From positions 1 through 55,254 of the forward strand of contig JADHLF010000013.1 of NCBI GenBank assembly GCA_016780825.1: a stretch of DNA of 55,254 bases. The letters run 5' to 3'. The translations under genes were made by a program, and so were the position numbers. This document shows positions 44,326 through 51,801 of the stretch, piece after piece (positions within the stretch are counted from its first letter, which is position 1; every line of letters begins with the position of its first letter). The notes beneath the pieces were generated by a model. That model had not been told where the DNA came from, made no database searches, and saw only the letters and a program-made list of their open reading frames with translations. This DNA is from Planktomarina sp. Its GTDB lineage: Bacteria > Pseudomonadota > Alphaproteobacteria > Rhodobacterales > Rhodobacteraceae.

Positions 44326-44415
44326 GATTTCATCTCCAAACGCTCAACAAACTCACACGATCTGACCCGCAGGCGACAAGCCCTTCGTTGCATTATATGC
44401 GCATTTTTATTCAGT

Positions 44416-44432
44416 TGCACAAAAATTATGCA
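44416..44432. promoter_or_regulatory. Candidate NtrC binding site between dusB-ntrBC and ispDF
   Basis: TGCAC (44416-44420), seven bases, ATGCA (44428-44432) is one mismatch from the enteric NtrC dyad TGCAC-N7-GTGCA, with the same spacing. It is extended by a T and an A to TTGCA...TGCAA arms. A second TTGCA-containing element lies at 44388-44392. The site is 91 bases upstream of dusB and 59 bases upstream of ispDF, so it could serve the ntr operon (autoregulation), ispDF or both. Confidence 0.45.
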
Positions 44433-44490
44433 AAACTCCAGCCAAAACCAAGGATTGCATGCAGAAAATCAAAAGATATAACCACAGCCT

Positions 44491-45633
44491 ATGACAGATA
44501 GACCCAAAACCATCGCCATTGTCCTGGCGGCAGGGCGCGGCACCCGTGCCGGCGGCACCCAGCCGAAGCAATGGCGCAGACTCTTGGGCAAGCCGCTTTT
44601 GGCTTGGTCGATTGATGCCTTTGTGTCCCATGCCGACATCGACGCGGTTGTGCTGGTGCATCACCCCGAGGATCAAGAGCTGCTCGCACAAATTCCGGCG
44701 GCGGTGCGCTTGGTGCCGGGCGGCGCAAACCGCGATGATTCTGTGCGCTGCGCGCTTGAGGCTGTCAAAGATCAGGCCCCAGACTATGTCTTAATTCACG
44801 ATGCGGCCCGTCCCTGCCTCACCCAATCTCTGATCTCCAGATGTCTGGAAGCCATGCGTGCTCACGGCGCGGCCGCACCCGCTGTGGCGGTGCAAGACAC
44901 GCTGTGGCGCGGCGGGGCTACGGTGGAGACGACTGTAGATCGCAGCGCTCTGTGGCGGGCCCAAACGCCTCAATGCTTTTCCTATCCGATGATTTGCAAG
45001 GCCCATGCGACCGCGACACAGATGGCGACAGATGATGTGCAAGTTGTTCGTGCCGCGGGACATCCGGTTGCCATTGTCCCCGGAGATGCCGATAATCTAA
45101 AAGTAACAGTGCCCGGTGACTTTGCACGGGCGGAACGAATTTTGCGAGGCCGGATGAAACTACGCTTGGGCAACGGGTTTGATGTTCATAAATTTGGACC
45201 GGGCACAGAGGTCACCCTCTGCGGTGTCACCCTGCCCCATAAGTTTGCTCTGCTTGGCCATTCCGATGCAGATGTCGGCATGCATGCGGTGACAGATGCC
45301 ATTTATGGCGCCTTGGCGCAGGGCGATATCGGTCAACATTTTCCACCCTCCGATCCCCAATGGAAGGGCGCGGCCTCGGATATTTTCCTAAAACACGCCG
45401 TGCAACTGGCCAATGACCTCGGCTTTCACATTGAAAACGTGGATTGCACCTTGATTTGCGAATTTCCCAAAATAGGCCCGCACGCACAGGCGATGCAGAC
45501 GCGGATGGCGCAGATCATGGGGCTTGAGTGCGATCAAGTCTCCATCAAGGCCACCACCTCAGAAACCCTTGGGTTTACCGGGCGCGAAGAGGGCATTGCG
45601 GCCATTGCCACCGCGGCTTTGGTGAGCCAATGA
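44491..45633 (+). CDS. ispDF: Bifunctional IspD/IspF (2-C-methyl-D-erythritol 4-phosphate cytidylyltransferase / MEcPP synthase)
   Basis: A 380-residue fusion of two non-consecutive steps of the MEP isoprenoid pathway. IspD occupies about 1-215, with the CTP-binding VLAAGRGTRAGG (10-21) and the HDAARPCL motif near 107. IspF begins near residue 222 (RLGNGFDVHKFGPG, with metal-binding Asp and His), continues through LGHSDADVGMHAVTDAIYGALAQGDIGQHFPP and ends with TTSETLGFTGREEGIA. The fusion is usual in alphaproteobacteria. Its stop overlaps the pgpA start by four bases. Confidence 0.96.
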   Translation: MTDRPKTIAIVLAAGRGTRAGGTQPKQWRRLLGKPLLAWSIDAFVSHADIDAVVLVHHPEDQELLAQIPAAVRLVPGGANRDDSVRCALEAVKDQAPDYVLIHDAARPCLTQSLISRCLEAMRAHGAAAPAVAVQDTLWRGGATVETTVDRSALWRAQTPQCFSYPMICKAHATATQMATDDVQVVRAAGHPVAIVPGDADNLKVTVPGDFARAERILRGRMKLRLGNGFDVHKFGPGTEVTLCGVTLPHKFALLGHSDADVGMHAVTDAIYGALAQGDIGQHFPPSDPQWKGAASDIFLKHAVQLANDLGFHIENVDCTLICEFPKIGPHAQAMQTRMAQIMGLECDQVSIKATTSETLGFTGREEGIAAIATAALVSQ

Positions 45634-46091
45634 GCCATCTCATCGCCACCTTCTTTTACATCGGACATTTGCGCCCGGCGCCGGGAAGCTGGGGCAGCTT
45701 GGCCGCTTTGATGAGCGGCGCGGCTGTGATCTATGGCGCGGGGCTCATTGGGCTTTGTGCCGGAATTTTCCTCGCGTGCCTCTTGGGTTATTGGGCCACA
45801 GCGCGCGAAACCGCAGGGAAAAGCGATCATGATCCTTCGGAAATTGTCATTGACGAGGTGGCCGGTCAATGGATTGCCTTGCTGCCGCTGGCGATATGGC
45901 CCCTGCCCTTTGACAGCGCCGCTTTTTACTATCTGTTCGGTTTTGTGGCCTTCCGCCTGTTTGATATCACAAAACCAGGGCTGGTCGGATGGGCCGATCG
46001 TCTTGTGGGCCCCTTGGGCGTGATGCTCGATGATGTGATTGCCGGGATGATGGCCGCCGCGGCAATGACCCTTGTCTTGGTGGTCTTGTGA
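45630..46091 (+). CDS. pgpA: Phosphatidylglycerophosphatase A
   Basis: 153 residues from the ATG at 45630 (MSHLIATFFYIGHLRPAPGSWGS), which overlaps the ispDF stop (ATGA). An earlier in-frame ATG would lie deep inside ispDF. PgpA dephosphorylates phosphatidylglycerophosphate in phosphatidylglycerol synthesis. Visible motifs are HLRPAPGSWGS, the acidic DPSEIVIDEVAGQW and LDDVIAGMMA, with four hydrophobic segments in the inner membrane. It lies between ispDF and the CinA-domain gene. Confidence 0.93.
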   Translation: MSHLIATFFYIGHLRPAPGSWGSLAALMSGAAVIYGAGLIGLCAGIFLACLLGYWATARETAGKSDHDPSEIVIDEVAGQWIALLPLAIWPLPFDSAAFYYLFGFVAFRLFDITKPGLVGWADRLVGPLGVMLDDVIAGMMAAAAMTLVLVVL

Positions 46092-46567
46092 GCGCGGTCG
46101 CCGAAGAAATTTTGCGCAAGGCGCAGGCTTATGGGCTGAAAATCACCTGCGCCGAAAGCTGCACCGGCGGGATGATTAGCGCCGCTTTGACGGATATTGC
46201 GGGCAGTTCAGCGATATTTGAACAGGGCTTTGTCACCTATTCAAATGCGGCAAAGCAGAAGATGCTTGGGGTGCGCCCCGAGACCCTTGCCGATTACGGC
46301 GCCGTCTCAGAGCCCGTGACGCGGGAAATGGCAGAAGGCGCATTGCGCCAGGCGCAGGCCGATATTGCAATCTCAGTCAGCGGCATCGCGGGGCCGGGCG
46401 GCTCTGAATTTAAGCCCGAGGGCCGCGTATGTTTTGCCCTGGCCAGCGCTCAGGGCACCCAAAGCGAAACTCAGGAATTTGGCGCGCGGGGCCGCGCCGA
46501 GGTGCGGCAGGCGGCTTTAAATCATGCCTTAAACTTAATCCTTTTGCATCTCAACTTAGCACATTGA
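46088..46567 (+). CDS. CinA C-terminal-domain protein (nicotinamide-nucleotide amidase)
   Basis: 159 residues from a GTG start that overlaps the pgpA stop (GTGA). It is the stand-alone CinA/PncC deamidase domain with KITCAESCTGGMISAALTDIAGSS near residue 19 and SGIAGPGGSEFKPEGRVCFALA near 97. It converts nicotinamide mononucleotide to nicotinate mononucleotide in pyridine nucleotide recycling. It ends the ispDF-pgpA-cinA operon. Confidence 0.93.
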   Translation: MSAVAEEILRKAQAYGLKITCAESCTGGMISAALTDIAGSSAIFEQGFVTYSNAAKQKMLGVRPETLADYGAVSEPVTREMAEGALRQAQADIAISVSGIAGPGGSEFKPEGRVCFALASAQGTQSETQEFGARGRAEVRQAALNHALNLILLHLNLAH

Positions 46568-46707
46568 TTAAACCCGGCGCCTAATTTTCGCCCAAAATTT
46601 ACGCAAATCTTGAATATGCCCTGAAAAACATCAGCGCGCCGGGCGCAGCGCTTTTCATCACCTGCGCTTTTGGTTGAGAAGGCCGGCGATAGTTTTAGGA
46701 GATAACT

Positions 46708-47895
46708 ATGAACGCTGCCGATACAGCTTGGATAATCGTTGCCACGGCTTTGGTGCTCTTTATGACCCTCCCGGGGTTGGCTCTGTTTTACGGAGGTTTG
46801 GTGCGCGCACGGAATGTCCTGAGCGTATTTATGCAGTGCTTCGGCATTGCTTGCCTGATGAGTGTGCTCTGGTTGGCCTTTGGCTATTCCATCGCCTTTG
46901 GCTCTGGCACCGCCGGCTATTGGGGCGGTTTAAGCCATATGTTCCTGAACGGTGTCGACGCCAGCACGCTGCGCGACGGCACCACCCTGCCAGAAGTTCT
47001 GTTCTTTGCCTTTCAAATGACCTTCGCGATCATCACCCCTGCCCTGATCGTCGGCGCCTATGTGGAGCGGATCGGGTTTGGGTTTGTGATGACATTTTCC
47101 GGCCTTTGGATGCTCTTGTGCTATGCGCCAGTGGTCCATTGGGTTTGGGGCGGCGGCTTCTTGGCCGATGGTGGGCTTTTTGGCGACACCGGATTGAAGG
47201 ATTTCGCAGGCGGTGTTGTGGTGCATGAAACCGCCGGTCTGGCAGCTTTGGTCATTGCAGTGATGCTTGGCGCCAGGCGCAATACCACCACCCCGCCGCA
47301 CAATCCCGGTTTTGTTATGCTCGGCGCGGCCATGCTTTGGGTGGGTTGGTTCGGCTTCAACGGTGGATCGCAATTGGCGGCCGACGGCGGTGCCGCGATG
47401 GCCTTGACGGTGACGCATATTTCTGCGGCAGCGGCCTCGCTCACATGGGCGCTTTGGGAGCGGTTCAAATATGGCAAAGCCTCGCTCGTGGGTATGGTGA
47501 CCGGCACCATCGCAGGATTGGCGTCGATTACACCAGCATCTGGCTTTGTTGACCCGATTGAAGCGCTCCTCATCGGCTCAGTTGCAGGAATCCTGTGCCA
47601 AGAGGCGGTAAATCTGGTGCGCAACAGCCTGAAAATCGACGATACATTGGACGTCTTCGCCGTTCATGGTGTGGGCGGGATCTTCGGAACCATCATGATC
47701 GCTGTGTTTGGCGCCGGCGCTTGGGCTGCGCAATTCGGCAGCCTTGTGATTGTCGGCATCTTCACGATTGTCATCACCGGTGTTCTGGTCAAACTGGTGT
47801 CGCTCGTCACTCCGCTGCGCGTCAGTGAAGAGGATGAATACACGGGGCTGGATCTGGCAGCCCATGGCGAACGGGCCTATGATCACACTTCGTAA
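46708..47895 (+). CDS. amtB: Ammonium transporter (Amt/MEP family)
   Basis: A 395-residue membrane protein with about eleven hydrophobic segments. It has the Amt motifs LPGLALFYGGLVRARNVLSV near residue 22, the conserved GGVVVHETAGLAALVIA near 170, WVGWFGFNGGSQLAADG near 212 and DTLDVFAVHGVGGIFGT near 313 with a pore histidine. TAGGAG precedes the ATG. No PII gene (glnK) lies upstream, and I found no -24/-12 promoter in the 140-base gap. A bidirectional terminator follows. Confidence 0.95.
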   Translation: MNAADTAWIIVATALVLFMTLPGLALFYGGLVRARNVLSVFMQCFGIACLMSVLWLAFGYSIAFGSGTAGYWGGLSHMFLNGVDASTLRDGTTLPEVLFFAFQMTFAIITPALIVGAYVERIGFGFVMTFSGLWMLLCYAPVVHWVWGGGFLADGGLFGDTGLKDFAGGVVVHETAGLAALVIAVMLGARRNTTTPPHNPGFVMLGAAMLWVGWFGFNGGSQLAADGGAAMALTVTHISAAAASLTWALWERFKYGKASLVGMVTGTIAGLASITPASGFVDPIEALLIGSVAGILCQEAVNLVRNSLKIDDTLDVFAVHGVGGIFGTIMIAVFGAGAWAAQFGSLVIVGIFTIVITGVLVKLVSLVTPLRVSEEDEYTGLDLAAHGERAYDHTS

Positions 47896-47914
47896 TCCCT
47901 AAGGTAAATATTCG

Positions 47915-47942
47915 AAAAAGGCTCCCATTCGGGGGCCTTTTT
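47915..47942. terminator. Bidirectional terminator between amtB and the RatA-like gene
   Basis: An A5 run, a 7-bp stem with one G-T pair (47920-47926 with 47931-47937), a 4-base loop and a T6 run. The T-run overlaps the TAA stop codon of the convergent RatA-like gene. Confidence 0.85.
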
Positions 47943-48397
47943 TATGGATGGGCGTCCCCATAGAGCGCCTGCGCTCGCGTCTCAAACGCCCGCACAATCC
48001 GAAGCATCGCCTCATTAAAGACCAACCCAATGACACCTTGCAAAATGGCATTCTTGAACTCAAAATCGACGAAAAATGTGACGGCGCAGCCTTCGGGCAC
48101 ATCTTCAAACTTCCAGGTCGACTTCATATATTTGAATGGCCCGTCGAGATATTGGGTGTCGATGAATTTGTCATCGGGATGTAAGATCACCTGACTGCCA
48201 AAACGCTCACGAAACACTTTGAAAGAGATCACCAGATCCGCCGCCATGATCTGCCGCGCCCCCTCATCGGTCACCGATTTCACACGCGCGGCGGCGCACC
48301 AAGGCAAAAATTCCGGGTATGAGGCCACATCTGCAACCAAATCATACATGCCCTGCGCCGAATATGGCAAAATTTTTGTTTCATTATGCGTAGGCAT
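47942..48397 (-). CDS. RatA/Coq10-like START-domain protein
   Basis: 151 residues from the ATG at 48397 (MPTHNETKILPYSAQGMYDLVADVASYPEFLPWC), preferred because GGGAA precedes it. It is a SRPBCC/START-fold protein of the polyketide-cyclase type: mitochondrial Coq10 (quinone chaperone) and bacterial RatA (named as a toxin) belong here. In alphaproteobacteria a quinone-binding role is the more likely one. No antitoxin-like partner is adjacent. It is divergent from hpt and convergent with amtB. Confidence 0.88.
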   Translation of the reverse strand: MPTHNETKILPYSAQGMYDLVADVASYPEFLPWCAAARVKSVTDEGARQIMAADLVISFKVFRERFGSQVILHPDDKFIDTQYLDGPFKYMKSTWKFEDVPEGCAVTFFVDFEFKNAILQGVIGLVFNEAMLRIVRAFETRAQALYGDAHP

Positions 48398-48462
48398 TGT
48401 GTTTCCCGCTGACTTTGATCGCAAGATGTCCTAGAAAGCGGGGGAAGATTCAAGAGGGTACT

Positions 48463-48999
48463 ATGTCGCAAAAACCTTATGTCATCGACAATATGATTTC
48501 TGCCAAGTCTATCGCGGCCAGAATAGAGCAATTGGCCCAAGAGATTGAGCAAGAATTTGCAGATACCGATAAGCTCGTGGTGGTTGGGCTTTTGCGCGGC
48601 TCATTTGTGTTCATTGCGGATTTGGTGCGCGAGATCAACCTGCCCATTGAGGTCGATTTTCTCGAGGTCAGCAGCTATGGCGACGCGATGGAAAGCTCGC
48701 GCGAGGTGCGCATTTTGAAGGATCTGCGCGGCACCATCGAGAATCGTGATGTGCTGATCGTCGAGGACATTGTCGACACGGGTTATACGATGAAGAATGT
48801 CACCGAGCATATTTTGCGCCGTCAACCCAAACGCATGCGCACCATCGCCTTGCTGGACAAGCCCTCACGGCGCGAGGTGGACATTAAAACTGACTTTTTA
48901 GGCTTTGAAATTCCGGATGAATTTGTGGTAGGATATGGTATTGATTTTGCCCAACGCAACCGCAACCTGCCCTTTATTGGAAAAGTCCGTTTTACATGA
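48463..48999 (+). CDS. hpt: Hypoxanthine phosphoribosyltransferase
   Basis: 178 residues from the ATG at 48463, preceded by GAGGG. It converts hypoxanthine (and guanine) plus PRPP to nucleotide. It has the PRPP-binding motif VLIVEDIVDTGYTMKNVTEHI near residue 103, the early loop VVVGLLRGSFVFIADLVRE near 39 and ALLDKPSRREVDIKTDFLGF near 130. Its TGA stop overlaps the ATG of the following 59-residue gene. Confidence 0.95.
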   Translation: MSQKPYVIDNMISAKSIAARIEQLAQEIEQEFADTDKLVVVGLLRGSFVFIADLVREINLPIEVDFLEVSSYGDAMESSREVRILKDLRGTIENRDVLIVEDIVDTGYTMKNVTEHILRRQPKRMRTIALLDKPSRREVDIKTDFLGFEIPDEFVVGYGIDFAQRNRNLPFIGKVRFT

Positions 49000-49175
49000 A
49001 CCCAAGATTTTTTTTGAAGATGGGGCAGATTGCGCGCCGTCCACCCTCGAAAAAAATGGTTTTGATTTGGATTGTCGCCGCCACGATTGCCTTGTTGTTA
49101 TTTGCGATTGAGCGATGGGTTGGCTGGCCAGACTGGCTGACGGTAAATTCGCATCGCAGCGGCCTAGGGTTTTAG
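48996..49175 (+). CDS. Small membrane protein downstream of hpt (59 residues)
   Basis: The sequence begins MNPRFFLKMGQIARRPPSKK, continues into one hydrophobic segment (about 21-39, MVLIWIVAATIALLLFAIE) and ends RWVGWPDWLTVNSHRSGLGF. Its ATG overlaps the hpt stop (ATGA), so it is translationally coupled. It is too short for standard ORF cut-offs. A basic N-terminus before one helix suggests a single-pass inner-membrane protein. I recognise similar tiny genes after hpt in Rhodobacteraceae but know no function. Confidence 0.8.
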   Translation: MNPRFFLKMGQIARRPPSKKMVLIWIVAATIALLLFAIERWVGWPDWLTVNSHRSGLGF

Positions 49176-49190
49176 CGCGATCTGGCGCTG

Positions 49191-50138
49191 CTACCCTTGG
49201 GCCGCCTGCCGTGCCTTTTGCATTTTCGCAAAATCATCACCGGCGTGATAGGAGCTGCGGGTCAAGGGGGTGGCTGAAACCATCAAGAACCCCTTGCCCT
49301 TAGCCGCTTTTTCATAGCTGGCAAATTCTTCCGGCGTGACAAAGCGATCAACCCGATGATGTTTGAGCGTCGGTTGGAGATATTGACCGATGGTGATGAA
49401 ATCGACATTGGCCGCGCGCATGTCATCCATCACCTGATGCACCGCTTGGCGGTCCTCTCCCAAACCGACCATGATTCCAGATTTGGTAAACATTGTCGGA
49501 TCGAGCTCCTTGACCCTTTGCAGCAAACGCAGTGAATGAAAATACCGTGCGCCGGGGCGCACTTCAGGATAGAGCCCCGGTACCGTCTCCAGATTGTGGT
49601 TAAACACATCTGGTTTGGCGCGCACAACCTCTTCCAAGGCCTCAGGGGCACAGCGGATAAAGTCTGGAGTCAAAATCTCAATGGTTGTGCCGGGCGATTG
49701 CTTGCGAATGGCACGAATGGTCTGGGCGAAATGCGCCGCACCGCCATCTTCGATGTCATCGCGATCCACCGAGGTCACCACAACGTGATTGAGCCCCAAT
49801 TTCTTGACGGCATCGGCCACCCGACCCGGCTCGAACACATCCAAATCCTCTGGCGGTTTTCCGGTTGCAATATTGCAAAAGGTACAGGCCCTTGTGCAAA
49901 CCTCGCCCATGATCATCATGGTCGCATGGCCTTGATTCCAGCATTCCCCCACATTGGGGCAGCCTGCCTCTTCACAGACGGTCACGAGCTTATGCTCACG
50001 CATGATTTTGCGGGTCTCTTGATAGCCTTGTCCCACTGGGGCTTTTACACGAATCCAAGCCGGTTTTTTCGGCTGCGGATTGTCCGGCCGTTTGGCTTTT
50101 TCAGGATGGCGTTGCTCGGGAATTTTCAAATCGCGCAT
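49191..50138 (-). CDS. lipA: Lipoyl synthase
   Basis: 315 residues from the ATG at 50138 (MRDLKIPEQRHPEKAKRPDN), with GAGGA 9 bases upstream; an earlier in-frame start would give 332 residues. It inserts two sulfurs into octanoyl groups on E2 and H proteins. The auxiliary cluster cysteines lie in CEEAGCPNVGEC (near residue 56) and the radical-SAM cluster in CTRACTFC (near 86), followed by GADYLQP-like segments (HNLETVPGLYPEVRPGARY). The arginine- and serine-containing C-terminus TRSSYHAGDDF is typical. Confidence 0.96.
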   Translation of the reverse strand: MRDLKIPEQRHPEKAKRPDNPQPKKPAWIRVKAPVGQGYQETRKIMREHKLVTVCEEAGCPNVGECWNQGHATMMIMGEVCTRACTFCNIATGKPPEDLDVFEPGRVADAVKKLGLNHVVVTSVDRDDIEDGGAAHFAQTIRAIRKQSPGTTIEILTPDFIRCAPEALEEVVRAKPDVFNHNLETVPGLYPEVRPGARYFHSLRLLQRVKELDPTMFTKSGIMVGLGEDRQAVHQVMDDMRAANVDFITIGQYLQPTLKHHRVDRFVTPEEFASYEKAAKGKGFLMVSATPLTRSSYHAGDDFAKMQKARQAAQG

Positions 50139-50225
50139 GTCAAAGGTCCTCAGTTGCTTCAAACTATCACAACCGGCGTAAACAGCCACCCCAAAGCTTA
50201 CGAATATCTTTTATGCGCTGAGGTG

Positions 50226-51332
50226 TTAACCCACCAAGACCTCAGCGGCTTGCGTGTCTTCATAGTGGCGTGCCAACCTTTGCAGCGCAATGCGCAGGAC
50301 GATTTTACCAGAGCGCGCCGACCAGCCCATAGTCTGCTCCACCGCCTCAAGCCCCTCAAGCCGGCAACAACAGCGCAGCGCGACATCGCCAAGACCTGGG
50401 CCCAAATCCGCCAAAGCCGAACGTGCGCGAAACAGTGCCGAGGCCGCGGGCGCTTGCGACTGCCGGCGCAGGCCCGAGCGGATGGCACTGAGCCAATCAA
50501 TCGGCGCGTTGCTTTCAAGCAGAGCCAATTCGTAATCTTCGCGCAGCCGCTCCGCCTGTTTGACGAGCGTGCGAGAAATATAGGGCTGGCCATCTTTGTT
50601 GCGTCGGCGCGCCAAAGCGTGCACCGGGCTAATCGCCTGGCCGTAGCGCAACCGTCCGCGGCCAACCGGGTCTGACGGCCCGCCGTCCCGCCCTTCCAGA
50701 CCATTGGACTCGGCCTCCTCCAATCTTGCCAGCAGTTTTAAACCGACATCTGTCAGGTGAAAGCACATGATCCGCGCTTGAGGATCGTCACATTTGAGCC
50801 AATCTTGCATGGTCATCGCCATGACCTGCGCCCGATCAAGCGTGCCCAGTTTCTCAACCTGTCCCTGAACCGCCTCACGCACAATAACCGCCAATTCAAG
50901 CCCCTGCGCTAAGGCCAAGACGGTATTTTGTCGGGCCAAATACCGCAAGGCGGTGATGCTTGGCGCGTCCAGAGAGGCCGGGTAGCACAGGGGGTTGGGG
51001 TCGGAGTTGTGATAGCTCATAGGTTTATCCTCCAAGCGCCGGGGCGCTGATTCTAAGCAGTATTTGCTCAATTCTTGGACCGCGCGATCGATAAGAGGAT
51101 CGTCACGCAATGTCTCAATCTTGCGGACAGAGCGCGACACCGTTGACGGGTGAACACCAGAATACCGGGCCAAACTGCGAATTGAATGTCCGTGCTCGGT
51201 ATGGGCCAGATACAGCTTGACCGCATGGGGCATCCAAACCGGCATTTTCGAATGTGGCACGCCGCCTCGACTGTTGGAAAACTCAAATTGTGAGATACGC
51301 ACTCCAGACACCAATCTTTTCACAGGTTGCAT
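50226..51332 (-). CDS. DUF6456-type helix-turn-helix protein
   Basis: A 368-residue basic protein from the longest start; ATG at 51245 (MPVWMPHAVKLYLAH) would give 339 residues, and neither start has a good ribosome binding site. Near the N-terminus GHSIRSLARYSGVHPSTVSRSVRKIE reads as a helix-turn-helix of the resolvase/Hin type. The C-terminal part contains repeated aromatic and basic helices (ISPVHALARRRNKDGQPYISRTLVKQAERLREDYELA), which matches my memory of DUF6456. Function unknown, probably a DNA-binding regulator. It lies 87 bases upstream of lipA on the same strand and is divergent from the DUF6477-like gene. Confidence 0.72.
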   Translation of the reverse strand: MQPVKRLVSGVRISQFEFSNSRGGVPHSKMPVWMPHAVKLYLAHTEHGHSIRSLARYSGVHPSTVSRSVRKIETLRDDPLIDRAVQELSKYCLESAPRRLEDKPMSYHNSDPNPLCYPASLDAPSITALRYLARQNTVLALAQGLELAVIVREAVQGQVEKLGTLDRAQVMAMTMQDWLKCDDPQARIMCFHLTDVGLKLLARLEEAESNGLEGRDGGPSDPVGRGRLRYGQAISPVHALARRRNKDGQPYISRTLVKQAERLREDYELALLESNAPIDWLSAIRSGLRRQSQAPAASALFRARSALADLGPGLGDVALRCCCRLEGLEAVEQTMGWSARSGKIVLRIALQRLARHYEDTQAAEVLVG

Positions 51333-51501
51333 TAGTATTATGGTAATAATGATTACGCGTTGGTTAATTCGCTCTGTGCCTTAAAGAATGAGGGATAAAA
51401 TTAGCCGATCTATGAATTGACCGAACGCCAAACGCCGCCAGACGCAACACCCTCGGCACCTGTGCCAGCCTGTGGGTTGATTCTCATAATGGAGGTGCGT
51501 G

Positions 51502-51783
51502 ATGCGGCACATTGAACTCAGATTGAACACACTCAAACGTCCCAAGCTCATGTTGGAGGCTGCGCGCAATGGGCTTGCCGGCTATGACCCCGGTCGTCAC
51601 CTGCCCGCACTTTTAGGCGGGTCGCTCCACAGGAGCAAAACCGGCCAACTCGATTGTTTGCTGGATATTGAAGAGATGTATAACCGATTGCGCAAAGAAA
51701 AGCGCGCTGAGTATTCCCCAGCGCGCCACATCCGTTATCTGATAGCCATATTGGCTGAATACAGCAGCCTTAAAAAGATCTAA
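51502..51783 (+). CDS. DUF6477-type small protein
   Basis: 93 residues from the ATG at 51502, where GGAGG (51491-51495) lies 6 bases upstream; an in-frame GTG three bases before is less well placed. The pattern LKRPKLMLEAARNGLAGYDPGRHLPALLGG, an acidic linker and EYSPARHIRYLIAILAEYSSLK matches my recollection of the Rhodobacterales DUF6477 family. It has no membrane segment and no known motif. It is divergent from the DUF6456-like gene (169-base gap) and convergent with the MttB-like gene. Confidence 0.72.
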   Translation: MRHIELRLNTLKRPKLMLEAARNGLAGYDPGRHLPALLGGSLHRSKTGQLDCLLDIEEMYNRLRKEKRAEYSPARHIRYLIAILAEYSSLKKI

Positions 51784-51801
51784 GGACCAAAGGCCCAAGA
51801 C

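Noticed and set aside
46568..46707. Sigma-54 promoter for amtB
   Set aside because: No GG/GC pair with the required spacing could be found in the gap.
47942..48397. Toxin-antitoxin module suggested by RatA similarity
   Set aside because: There is no RatB-like partner, and the Coq10/START family in alphaproteobacteria is better explained as a quinone chaperone.
49536..50675. Long plus-strand frame (379 codons) across lipA and the DUF6456-like gene
   Set aside because: It spans two well-supported minus-strand genes and shows no family motif or ribosome binding site.
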